Shown here in pieces: positions 16,323-23,066 of a DNA stretch of 28,651 nucleotides. Location of the stretch: positions 1 to 28,651 of the forward strand of contig DATJEN010000138.1 of NCBI GenBank assembly GCA_035496575.1, in the 5' to 3' direction. Both the position numbers and the translations under genes were made by a program. This DNA is from PALSA-1355 sp035496575 (GTDB taxonomy: Bacteria; Planctomycetota; Planctomycetia; Pirellulales; PALSA-1355). Positions within the stretch are counted from its first letter, which is position 1. Each line of letters begins with the position of its first letter. Below the pieces are notes generated by a model that was not told the DNA's origin, made no database searches, and was given only the letters and a program-made list of their open reading frames with translations.

Positions 16323-17708
16323 CTACAAGGCGCGGCGAATTCGGCGCGGCGGACGGCCATTTCGGCCGAACATGGGAGGCTTCTTGACCTCCGGCTCGGG
16401 TACGGCCGGCCCCGATTCCGATTGCTGCTCGGAGGAAACCGACGACGGCAACAGTTCGCGGCGCGGGCCGGAAAAGCCGGGCACTTCGTCACGCTTAAGC
16501 AGCCGGTCGATTCGCATCTCGATGCGCGTCAGCTCGTTTCCTTCTTCCGGAGTGACGAACGTATAGGCCACGCCCTCGCGACCCATGCGGCCGGTGCGGC
16601 CCACGCGGTGCACGTAATCATCGCAGAATTGCGGGATATCGTAATTGACGATGTGGGAGATCGAGCTGACGTCGATGCCGCGGCCCACCACGTCGGTGGC
16701 GACCAGGACCTTGACCTTGCCTTCTCGGAAGGCGGCCATCACGCGATCGCGCGCGCTTTGTGCCAGGTCTCCGTGAATGCAGGCTACGTTTTCAAAGCGC
16801 TTGGTGAGCCGCCGCTCGACTTTGTCCGTGCCGCGCTTCGTGCGACAAAACACGATCGCCTGCCGCGGCTGTTCTCGTTTGAGAAGATACTCCAACAAGT
16901 CGAATTTGCGCTCGGGATCGACCGTGCAATAAAACTGCTCGATCGTCTCTACCGAAATGTCGGTGGGCGAGAAGTTGAGCGACTCGGGATCGTGCATGTA
17001 GCTGCGCGCCAGACGCTCGACCGGCGGCGGCACCGTCGCGCTCAACAACAGCGTTTGCCGCGAGCGCGGGCAGCGACGCAAGATCTTCTCGATATCGGGT
17101 CGGAAGCCGATGTCCAGCATGCGATCGGCCTCGTCCAGCACGACCACCAGCAACCCCTCCAGCTTCAGAGTGCCGCGCCCCATGTGATCGAGCACGCGGC
17201 CCGGGGTGCCGATCACGATGTCGGCCCCGCGCGAGAGCTTTTCGATCTGGCCGCGAATGGGCTTGCCGCCATACAGGGCGACGGAGTGCAGCTTGCGACC
17301 GTGCGAGAGCTTGACGACTTCCTCCCGCACCTGAACGGCCAATTCGCGCGTGGGCACCAGGACCAAGGCTTGTGGGCCGTGACTTCGCTTGGCCGCCAGC
17401 AGCCGCTCCAAAATAGGAATCACGAACGCGGCCGTCTTGCCGGTGCCGGTGCGAGCCTGGCCCAGCACGTCGACGCCCGCCAAGGCGCGAGGAATCAAGC
17501 CGGCTTGGATGGGTGTCGGCTCGAGGTACTCAGCATTGGCCAGCGCGGCCAGCGTGGTCGGCGACAGCGAGAGGTCGTTAAATCCAGAGGAGGGAGCTAA
17601 GGGCGGGGCTTTTTCTTTCGTGGAACTTTCCAAGTACAACGTCCAATGCACAAATGCTAACGATGGGCTGCGGACCAACTCCGCTCGCCAGCCATAATTT
17701 TCACCCAA
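16323..17708 (-). CDS. DEAD-box ATP-dependent RNA helicase, RhlE-like
   Basis: This is a helicase of up to 461 residues that unwinds RNA duplexes in the cytoplasm. Motifs in order: Q motif with GFNDLSLSP (42-50) and EPTPIQ (Gln68), Walker A ARTGTGKT (85-92), PTRELAVQ, TPGRVLDHM, the DEAD box VVLDEADRMLD, LLSATVPP, then the second RecA domain with FCRTKRG, VATDVVGRGIDV and HRVGRTGRMGREG. A short basic tail (MFGRNGRPPRRIRRAL) probably binds RNA. The TTG at 17708 is the most upstream start in this frame. It is uncertain, because the first 40 residues are not typical of the family and later GTG/TTG codons (about 17650-17630) are possible. Confidence 0.92.
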   Translation of the reverse strand: MGENYGWRAELVRSPSLAFVHWTLYLESSTKEKAPPLAPSSGFNDLSLSPTTLAALANAEYLEPTPIQAGLIPRALAGVDVLGQARTGTGKTAAFVIPILERLLAAKRSHGPQALVLVPTRELAVQVREEVVKLSHGRKLHSVALYGGKPIRGQIEKLSRGADIVIGTPGRVLDHMGRGTLKLEGLLVVVLDEADRMLDIGFRPDIEKILRRCPRSRQTLLLSATVPPPVERLARSYMHDPESLNFSPTDISVETIEQFYCTVDPERKFDLLEYLLKREQPRQAIVFCRTKRGTDKVERRLTKRFENVACIHGDLAQSARDRVMAAFREGKVKVLVATDVVGRGIDVSSISHIVNYDIPQFCDDYVHRVGRTGRMGREGVAYTFVTPEEGNELTRIEMRIDRLLKRDEVPGFSGPRRELLPSSVSSEQQSESGPAVPEPEVKKPPMFGRNGRPPRRIRRAL

Positions 17709-17722
17709 TGGCGTATAGTGTA

Positions 17723-17751
17723 ACCCTATCAGCCAAACAGGTTTTGGTCAA
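17723..17751 (-). promoter_or_regulatory. Weak promoter candidate for the DEAD-box gene with overlapping inverted repeat
   Basis: On the minus strand TTGACC (17746-17751) and TAGGGT (17723-17728) are 17 bases apart; the -10 is poor. The -35 is one arm of a perfect inverted repeat, GGTCAATCTTGACC (17746-17759), which could be a repressor site. Confidence 0.3.
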
Positions 17752-17817
17752 TCTTGACCGGACCCCTCCGCACCCGCGAGCCAGCGGCGAAATGGAGCCC
17801 GCCTCGAGCAAAAAAAT

Positions 17818-17851
17818 AGGCCGGCCCACCAGGTTGCTGGTGAGCCGGCCT
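17818..17851 (-). terminator. Intrinsic terminator of the SPKK peptide gene
   Basis: AGGCCGGCCCACCAG (17818-17832), a GTTG loop and CTGGTGAGCCGGCCT (17837-17851) form a 15-bp stem with one mismatch. Read leftward it is followed by ATTTTTT (17811-17817), a good U-tract. It lies 36 bases after the stop of the SPKK gene and separates it from the helicase gene. The rightward reading has only TTTCTC. Confidence 0.8.
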
Positions 17852-17887
17852 TTCTCGTCGGTTTTTAACAGTTAGCGGCAGCCGCCG

Positions 17888-18022
17888 TTAGCTCTTCTTG
17901 GCCTTGCGGGCGCTGGCCTTCTTCTTGGGCGACCGCTTGGCGGTCGACTTCTTGCCGGCCTTCTTGGGCGAGCGCTTGGCAGTCTTTTTGGTCTTCTTGG
18001 TCGTCTTCTTGCTAATGGCCAT
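17888..18022 (-). CDS. Small lysine-rich SPKK-repeat protein, histone H1-tail-like
   Basis: This is a 44-residue protein with 18 Lys, 3 Arg and no Asp or Glu. It is a tandem of basic clusters: KKTTKKTKKT, then two AKRSPKK units (residues 15-21 and 28-34), then KKASARKAKKS. SPKK is the minor-groove DNA-binding motif of histone H1 and some bacterial H1-like proteins, so binding to DNA or RNA is a reasonable inference; the protein is probably disordered. The ATG at 18022 is chosen because GAGGAG lies eight bases before it (18031-18036). The frame stays open upstream, but that part is not lysine-rich. The gene stands alone with a strong terminator and a structured leader, which fits high expression. 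A ribosome-associated role is an alternative. Confidence 0.8.
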   Translation of the reverse strand: MAISKKTTKKTKKTAKRSPKKAGKKSTAKRSPKKKASARKAKKS

Positions 18023-18042
18023 TTCCGTGGCTCCTCGGTTGT

Positions 18043-18096
18043 AGGCACCCGCGTTCAAGTACGTGACCTTCCCCCTTGGGTGCCTGATAGGGGAAG
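18043..18096 (-). promoter_or_regulatory. Interleaved inverted repeats in the SPKK gene leader, possible RNA pseudoknot
   Basis: Two perfect inverted repeats alternate. Pair A is AGGCACCC (18043-18050) with GGGTGCCT (18078-18085). Pair B is CTTCCCC (18068-18074) with GGGGAAG (18090-18096). Because they interleave, an mRNA read leftward could form an H-type pseudoknot, with stems of 7 and 8 bp and connectors of 4, 3 and 17 bases, or switch between two hairpins. The structure ends six bases before the GAGGAG ribosome-binding site, so it could control translation. No riboswitch family is recognised. Confidence 0.4.
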
Positions 18097-18524
18097 CCGC
18101 GTGTAACAATCGACTTTCGTTGGGCGTTGTTTGGTGCTCGCCACGTGCGAGCACGGCACAACCGATCACATCCTTGTTGGCAGATTCTGGGTGAACTTCG
18201 CCCGCCAACCCCCCCGAGCGGTCGCGATTGAAGAATTTATGGCCAATCGAGTCAAGGCGAGTTCGCCCGAAAAGCGCAGGCAAAAAGAAGTTTTTTCACC
18301 CGCTGAACGTATTCGAGGACCGGTTTTCGTAACCCGCTCGACATCAACTCGCTCGACAATGATCAGCCTCGTGCCGGGATGGGATGATGCGCGCCGCGGC
18401 CCTTGGAAGCGAACCGATGCGGGGCTATTATTGTCGCACTTTGTGCGTTTATGTCGCGTTTTTGGCGATCCGCGCCGATTGGTCCGCGCGCGTCCCTTGG
18501 TTTTCTCTCACCGTGTGAATCCCC
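18097..18524. other. Non-coding divergent region between the SPKK gene and the aminotransferase gene
   Basis: No convincing gene is seen in these 428 bases. They hold a perfect inverted repeat, GTGCTCGC and GCGAGCAC around CACGT (18134-18154), which could be an operator or hairpin. They also hold a promoter facing the aminotransferase (18403-18431) and a small CGCAC-TTT-GTGCG hairpin close to its predicted transcription start. The promoter of the SPKK gene should lie here but I cannot place it with confidence. Confidence 0.5.
18403..18431 (+). promoter_or_regulatory. Promoter of the aspartate aminotransferase gene
   Basis: TTGGAA (18403-18408; four of six) and TATTAT (18426-18431; five of six) are spaced by exactly 17 bases. 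Transcription would begin near 18438, giving a leader of about 87 bases before the ATG at 18525. Confidence 0.5.
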
Positions 18525-19721
18525 ATGCCGCCGACCGTTTCACGTATTGTCAGTGCCTTGGAACCCTCGGCCACGTTGGCCATGGCCGCCAAAGCCAAGG
18601 AACTCAAAGCGGCCGGAAAAACTGTTTACGATTTCAGCGTCGGCGAGCCCGACTTCGTCACCCCCGAGCACATTTGCCAGGCCGCCGTGGCAGCCATGCG
18701 GGCCGGCCATACCCATTACACGATCGCCAGCGGGATTCCCGAGCTGCGCGCCGGCATTGCCAAGCAGTATCGCACCACGCACGGCCTGGAGTACTCGCCC
18801 GCGCAAGTGATCGTTTCGAACGGGGCCAAGCATTCGCTGCACAACATCTTTACGGCGCTGTGCAATCCAGGCGACGAGGTCATCATTCCCGCGCCCTATT
18901 GGGTGAGCTACGCGGAGCTGGTGAAGCTGACCGGGGCGATTCCCGTGATCGTGGCCACGGAAGAACCCGCGGATTTCAAGCTCTCTCCCGCGCAATTTCG
19001 CGCGGCGATCACACCGAAAACCACGACCCTGCTCATCTGCTCGCCATCGAACCCGACCGGCTCGATGTACACGCCAGAGGAGCTGGGGGCGCTTGCCGAC
19101 GTGGCGATCGAGCGCGACCTGACCGTGATCTCCGATGAGATCTATGAGCGGCTGGTTTATGGCAGCCACCAGTTCGCGAGCTTCGCGACCGTGCGGCCCG
19201 GGATGCAAGAGCGAACGATCGTCGTCAACGGCGCGAGCAAGGCCTACGCGATGACCGGCTGGCGCATCGGCTGGACGTTGTCGCCCCCGCGCATCGCCGC
19301 CGCCATGGCCGACTTGCAAAGCCAGGAAACCTCGAATCCTTGCAGCATCAGCCAATACGCGGCGCTGGCGGCCATCGAGGGCAGCCAGCAATGCGTGGCC
19401 GACATGCTCGCTGAATTTGCCAAGCGCCGTGAGTTCGTACGCAAGCGCATCGCCAGTATCCGCGGCCTCACTTGCCCGGAAATGGGCGGAGCGTTTTACG
19501 CCTTCGTGAACATTCAAGCGCACCTGGGCCGGTCCTATCGTGGCAAGCGCGTCGACAACTCGAGCCAATGGTGTCTCACGCTGCTCGACCAGCAGAATGT
19601 GGCCACCGTGATGGGTTCGGCCTTTGGCGCCGAAGGGTACGCGCGAATCTCCTTCGCCACCGACATGAAGACGCTTGAGGCGGGCTTCGACCGTATCGAG
19701 GCATTCTTGTCGAATGACTAG
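18525..19721 (+). CDS. aspC: Pyridoxal-phosphate aspartate aminotransferase, class I (subgroup Ib type)
   Basis: This 398-residue PLP enzyme should transfer the amino group between aspartate and 2-oxoglutarate. It fits the shorter subgroup Ib enzymes of Thermus and many non-enteric bacteria: SRIVSALEPSATLAMAAKAK and DFSVGEPDFVTPEHI at the N-terminus, HYTIASGIPELRAGIA, then NPTG (Asn176), SDEIYERL (Asp204, Tyr207) and the PLP lysine Lys239 in SKAYAMTGWRIGW, with Arg247 after it. The C-terminal carboxylate-binding Arg is in GYARISFA. The exact amino-acid preference (aspartate versus prephenate or others) cannot be read from the sequence. It has its own promoter. Confidence 0.92.
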   Translation: MPPTVSRIVSALEPSATLAMAAKAKELKAAGKTVYDFSVGEPDFVTPEHICQAAVAAMRAGHTHYTIASGIPELRAGIAKQYRTTHGLEYSPAQVIVSNGAKHSLHNIFTALCNPGDEVIIPAPYWVSYAELVKLTGAIPVIVATEEPADFKLSPAQFRAAITPKTTTLLICSPSNPTGSMYTPEELGALADVAIERDLTVISDEIYERLVYGSHQFASFATVRPGMQERTIVVNGASKAYAMTGWRIGWTLSPPRIAAAMADLQSQETSNPCSISQYAALAAIEGSQQCVADMLAEFAKRREFVRKRIASIRGLTCPEMGGAFYAFVNIQAHLGRSYRGKRVDNSSQWCLTLLDQQNVATVMGSAFGAEGYARISFATDMKTLEAGFDRIEAFLSND

Positions 19722-19758
19722 CGTCTGTCACTCGACCGTCACTCCCGGGCTGCCGCTC

Positions 19759-19786
19759 TTTACTGCGCGCACGGCAGGCCTACATT
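19759..19786 (+). promoter_or_regulatory. Promoter candidate for the small membrane protein
   Basis: TTTACT (19759-19764) and TACATT (19781-19786) are 16 bases apart, each with four matches to consensus. The leader would be about 50 bases. Confidence 0.35.
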
Positions 19787-19843
19787 GTTGGGGGTCGTGG
19801 GCCGGAATCTTTGTCTAACGGGCTGTTCGGGGCGGGAACTGCC

Positions 19844-20296
19844 ATGAGCGATAATCCCTTTCAAACCCCTCTCGAACTTCCCCGCGGCATTAGCGGCGTG
19901 CGGATTGGCAACCTCGAATCGCTGAAAAAAGTCGCCCAGAATCAGCGGGGAGTGCTGGCATGCATTCTGGCGGAAATTCTGATCGTGGTCGCACAGATCG
20001 TCTTGCGGCCGATGGTCGGCCCCGACTCTGAGCTTCTGGCGGTGCTCGCTCCGATTGCGCTACTCGCCAGCGGCGTGCTGGCGGCTGTTTTCGTGTTCCG
20101 CCTGGCCGTGAATGTTTATCATCCAGCAGTTGGCGCGTCGCTCGGCATTCTGGCACTCATTCCTTGCATCGGGCTCGTGGCGCTACTGACCATCAATGCC
20201 AAGGCCAACGACGTCCTGCGGCAAAACGGAATTCACGTGGGGCTCATGGGGGCGCGAGCTTCGGACCTGGCGTCCTTATCGCCCGATTCTCCGTAA
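19844..20296 (+). CDS. Small membrane protein of unknown function
   Basis: This 150-residue protein has a short polar N-terminus (MSDNPFQTPLELPRG) and about four hydrophobic segments: GVLACILAEILIVVAQIVL, LLAVLAPIALLASGVLAAVF with VFRLAVNVY, and ASLGILALIPCIGLVALLTI. The segment NAKANDVLRQNGIHVGLMGA follows the last helix. I recall this helix-then-NAKA...L...G pattern from small planctomycete membrane proteins with no assigned role. The ATG at 19844 is preferred to the ATG at 19811, because the conserved-looking DNPFQTP opening follows it and the earlier start adds only 11 residues. It lies between the aminotransferase gene and glgA in the same direction, with 122- and 149-base gaps. Confidence 0.7.
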   Translation: MSDNPFQTPLELPRGISGVRIGNLESLKKVAQNQRGVLACILAEILIVVAQIVLRPMVGPDSELLAVLAPIALLASGVLAAVFVFRLAVNVYHPAVGASLGILALIPCIGLVALLTINAKANDVLRQNGIHVGLMGARASDLASLSPDSP

Positions 20297-20445
20297 GTTC
20301 CGTCGCGCGGCGGCCGCTCAAATGTTCATTTCGCCGCCATTCTGTTAGTCTAAGAATAGGGTGCGAGCCTGCTGCCTGCGGCAACCTACACTTGCCAGGG
20401 TAGTCTGCGCCACACGCCATAGCACGCCTCACCGGAGCAGAGTTC

Positions 20446-21939
20446 TTGAAGATCCTGATCGCTACAAGTGAGGCGGTTCCCTTCGCCAAGACCGGCGGTC
20501 TGGCCGACGTGTGCGGTAGCTTGCCCATCGAGCTCGAAAAGCTCGGGCATGAGCCGATCGTGATCCTGCCCGCCCATCAGCAGGCCCGCTCAGCGGGCAT
20601 CGCTATCGAATCGACCGGGGTGGAGGTCGGCATTCCGATCGGCAACAAGTTCGTCGAAGGGCGAATCCTTCGCAGCGAGCTTCCCGGCAGCTCGGTCCCG
20701 GTCTACCTCGTCGATCAGCCTGACTATTTCGACCGGGCCGGCCTGTATCAGGAAAATGGCGAGGACTATCGCGATAACTGCGAGCGGTTCGTGTTCTTCA
20801 ATCGGGCCGTGCTCGAGGCCATCCGCGGGCTGAACCTGCAAGTGGACGTGCTGCACGCGAACGATTGGCAGACCGGACTATTGCCCGCGTACCTCAAAGC
20901 CGAGTACCGCGGGGTGCCGGGCTACGAACACATTGGCTCGCTATTTACCATCCACAACATGGCTTACCAGGGCCTGTTCTGGCACTGGGACATGTTGCTC
21001 ACGGGCTTGGATTGGAAGTATTTCAACTGGCAGCAGATGGAGTTCTTCGGCAACTTAAATCTGCTCAAGACAGGTCTTACGTTCGCGGATCGGCTCAACA
21101 CCGTCAGCCCGCGCTACGCCGAGGAGATTCAGACCGCCCCGCTCGGCTGCGGCCTGGAGGGCGTGCTGCAGAATCGCCGCGACGTGCTGTCGGGCATCGT
21201 CAACGGCGTGGACTACCGCGAATGGAATCCTGCTCTCGACCCCAATCTGCCGGCGACATTTGGGCCAGACAACCTCGACGGCAAAAGGGTCTGCAAGGCC
21301 CGCTTGCAGCAAGCGCTTGGGCTGCCGGCGCGCGCGGAAGTGCCGCTGGTTGCGTTCATTGGTCGATTGGCCGAGCAGAAAGGGATCGATCTGCTCACGT
21401 CCGTGGTTCGCGATTGGGTGCTGTCACACGACGTGCAATGGGTGATCCTGGGCACCGGCGACGCCACGTACCAGGAAGCTTTTTCGATGCTCGCCGGCCG
21501 GTTTCCGCAAAAAGTTGCCGCGCGGCTCGAGTTCTCCGACGCCATGGCGCACCAGATCGAGGCGGGGGCCGATATCTTTGCAATGCCCAGCCGCTTTGAG
21601 CCGTGCGGGCTCAACCAGCTTTACAGCCTGAAGTATGGAACCGTGCCCGTCGTACGCGCCACCGGCGGGCTGGTCGATACTATCGTCGACGCGAACGACA
21701 AGAACCTGGCGGCCGGCACGGCAACCGGGTTCTGCTTTGGCGAATACAGCTCGTTCTCGCTGGCCGAAGCGCTCGAGCGAGCCTGCAAAGCATTCGCTAA
21801 TCAAGAAACCTGGCGGCGGGTCATGGAGACGGGCATGCGGCAAGATTGGTCTTGGGCGGCCAGCGCGCGACAATACGACGAGCTGTACCGTGCGACAGCG
21901 CGGCGGGCGCGAAGTGGTCTTGTGACAGACACCGCGTAG
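20446..21939 (+). CDS. glgA: Glycogen synthase (ADP-glucose type, GT5)
   Basis: GlgA extends alpha-1,4-glucan chains using ADP-glucose in the cytoplasm. The 497-residue length is normal. The N-terminus has the ADP-glucose-binding KTGGLADVCGSLP (about 15-27). Later come HANDWQTGLLPAYLK, FTIHNMAYQGLF, NTVSPRYAEEI, GIVNGVDYREWNP, FIGRLAEQKGIDLL and the GT5 signature EPCGLNQLYSLKYGTVPVV with RATGGLVDTI. The start is TTG at 20446, because KILIATSEAVPFAKTGG is the family's N-terminal strand; a GGAG lies eight bases upstream. The galT-like gene begins two bases after the stop, so the pair is translated from one transcript. The leader contains a small GGCAA/TTGCC hairpin. Confidence 0.95.
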   Translation: MKILIATSEAVPFAKTGGLADVCGSLPIELEKLGHEPIVILPAHQQARSAGIAIESTGVEVGIPIGNKFVEGRILRSELPGSSVPVYLVDQPDYFDRAGLYQENGEDYRDNCERFVFFNRAVLEAIRGLNLQVDVLHANDWQTGLLPAYLKAEYRGVPGYEHIGSLFTIHNMAYQGLFWHWDMLLTGLDWKYFNWQQMEFFGNLNLLKTGLTFADRLNTVSPRYAEEIQTAPLGCGLEGVLQNRRDVLSGIVNGVDYREWNPALDPNLPATFGPDNLDGKRVCKARLQQALGLPARAEVPLVAFIGRLAEQKGIDLLTSVVRDWVLSHDVQWVILGTGDATYQEAFSMLAGRFPQKVAARLEFSDAMAHQIEAGADIFAMPSRFEPCGLNQLYSLKYGTVPVVRATGGLVDTIVDANDKNLAAGTATGFCFGEYSSFSLAEALERACKAFANQETWRRVMETGMRQDWSWAASARQYDELYRATARRARSGLVTDTA

Positions 21940-21941
21940 CG

Positions 21942-22937
21942 ATGTCTGAGCTGCGCAAAGATCCGATCGTCGACCACTGGGTCATCATCGCTGAAAACCG
22001 CGCCGAGCGGCCTAACGAGCTGCTCCAGCCCGAGCCGGCCGGAGTCGAACCCGAGGCCTGCCCATTCTGCGCGGGCAACGAAGAGCAGACTCCCGGCGAA
22101 GTGGCAGCGCTGCGGCCCGCCGCAAGCGAGCGCGACGCTCCGGGCTGGCGGGTGCGCGTGGTGCCCAATCGTTATCCGGCTCTCGAACACTCAGCGGATC
22201 AGCCAGCGGCGTCCAATGGGTTCTACAGCTCCGTTCCGGGCGTGGGCGTTCACGAAGTCATCATCGAGTGCCCGGAGCACCTGGTTCGCACGACCGATCT
22301 TTCGGAAGAGCAACTCGCGGAAGTTCTGCTGACCTACCGCGACCGGCTGCTGGTCGCCAAGCTCGACCGCCGGCTGCGCTCGGGCATGATCTTCAAGAAC
22401 GTCGGCGCGGCTGCGGGCGCCTCGATCGAACACACACACAGCCAACTGATTGCGACGCCACTTGTGCCCACCAGCCTGGCAGAGGAACTGTCCAGCGCAA
22501 GTGAGTTTTATCGCGCGCAAGGCCGCTGCATCTTCTGCGAGTTGGTCGAGCGCGAGCGGGCCGACGCGCGGCGGGTCGTGCTGGATGCCAGCGCGTTCGT
22601 GGCGTTCTGCCCCTACGCGGCCCGGTTTCCCTACGAGACTTGGATCCTGCCTGGCGCGCACTCCAGCCACTACGAAACTCTCAGTCGTTACGATTGCCAC
22701 AAGCTGGCATCGATTCTTCTTGGAGCGATGACGAAAATCGATGCGGCGGCCGACCGCCCTGCCTACAATTTGGTCGTTCACTCGGCGCCGTTTGACGCTG
22801 AGGCGCATGATCTCTATCACTGGCATATAGAGATCATTCCGCGCCTAACCAGCACAGCCGGCTTCGAGTGGGGGAGCGGACTGTATATAAACCCCCTAGC
22901 GCCGGAACGGGCGGCCGAGCGACTAAGGGATTGTTAG
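21942..22937 (+). CDS. galT: GalT-like hexose-1-phosphate nucleotidylyltransferase
   Basis: This 331-residue HIT-superfamily enzyme matches galactose-1-phosphate uridylyltransferase. It has two Cys pairs, C40-P-F-C43 and C196-I-F-C199, of which at least the first should bind metal. The active site is H164-T-H166-S-Q168 with His166 as the likely nucleotidylated residue, and H293-W-H295 near the end. The classical GalT motif is H-P-H-x-Q. Here Thr replaces the Pro, as in GalT-like enzymes that act on ADP-sugars. It starts two bases after glgA and lies before a GH57 enzyme, with no other Leloir gene in the window. An ADP-glucose phosphorylase role in glycogen metabolism is therefore a serious alternative. 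The ATG at 21942 has no strong Shine-Dalgarno, which fits translational coupling. Confidence 0.88.
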   Translation: MSELRKDPIVDHWVIIAENRAERPNELLQPEPAGVEPEACPFCAGNEEQTPGEVAALRPAASERDAPGWRVRVVPNRYPALEHSADQPAASNGFYSSVPGVGVHEVIIECPEHLVRTTDLSEEQLAEVLLTYRDRLLVAKLDRRLRSGMIFKNVGAAAGASIEHTHSQLIATPLVPTSLAEELSSASEFYRAQGRCIFCELVERERADARRVVLDASAFVAFCPYAARFPYETWILPGAHSSHYETLSRYDCHKLASILLGAMTKIDAAADRPAYNLVVHSAPFDAEAHDLYHWHIEIIPRLTSTAGFEWGSGLYINPLAPERAAERLRDC

Positions 22938-23066
22938 GACTGGGTAAGCCTCGCGAAGAATTACATCCAGGTTAACTGCATAAGCGACGGGCCTTTTGCC
23001 GAATATAACTAGGACCCGCCAACCGCAACCGCTGTGACTGCCCGAGTGGGGCGCTATCCACACCCT

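Noticed and set aside
16274..16492. Longer N-terminus for the HExxH protein
   Set aside because: It would overlap the helicase gene and hide the signal peptide that begins soon after the ATG at 16273.
16173..17600. 475-codon + strand frame opposite the DEAD-box helicase
   Set aside because: It is antisense to a gene with every helicase motif and has no domain of its own.
18023..18283. Longer N-terminus for the SPKK peptide
   Set aside because: It would translate through the leader repeats and the ribosome-binding site. The added residues lack the lysine-rich character.
18131..19138. 335-codon + strand frame crossing the non-coding gap into the aminotransferase
   Set aside because: It overlaps the aminotransferase in another frame, and its first part lies in the promoter region. 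The Arg/Ala-rich composition is not protein-like.
19750..19780. CTGCCG/CGGCAG inverted repeat after the aminotransferase gene as a terminator
   Set aside because: The stem is only six pairs around a long loop with no T-run, and it overlaps a better-supported promoter.
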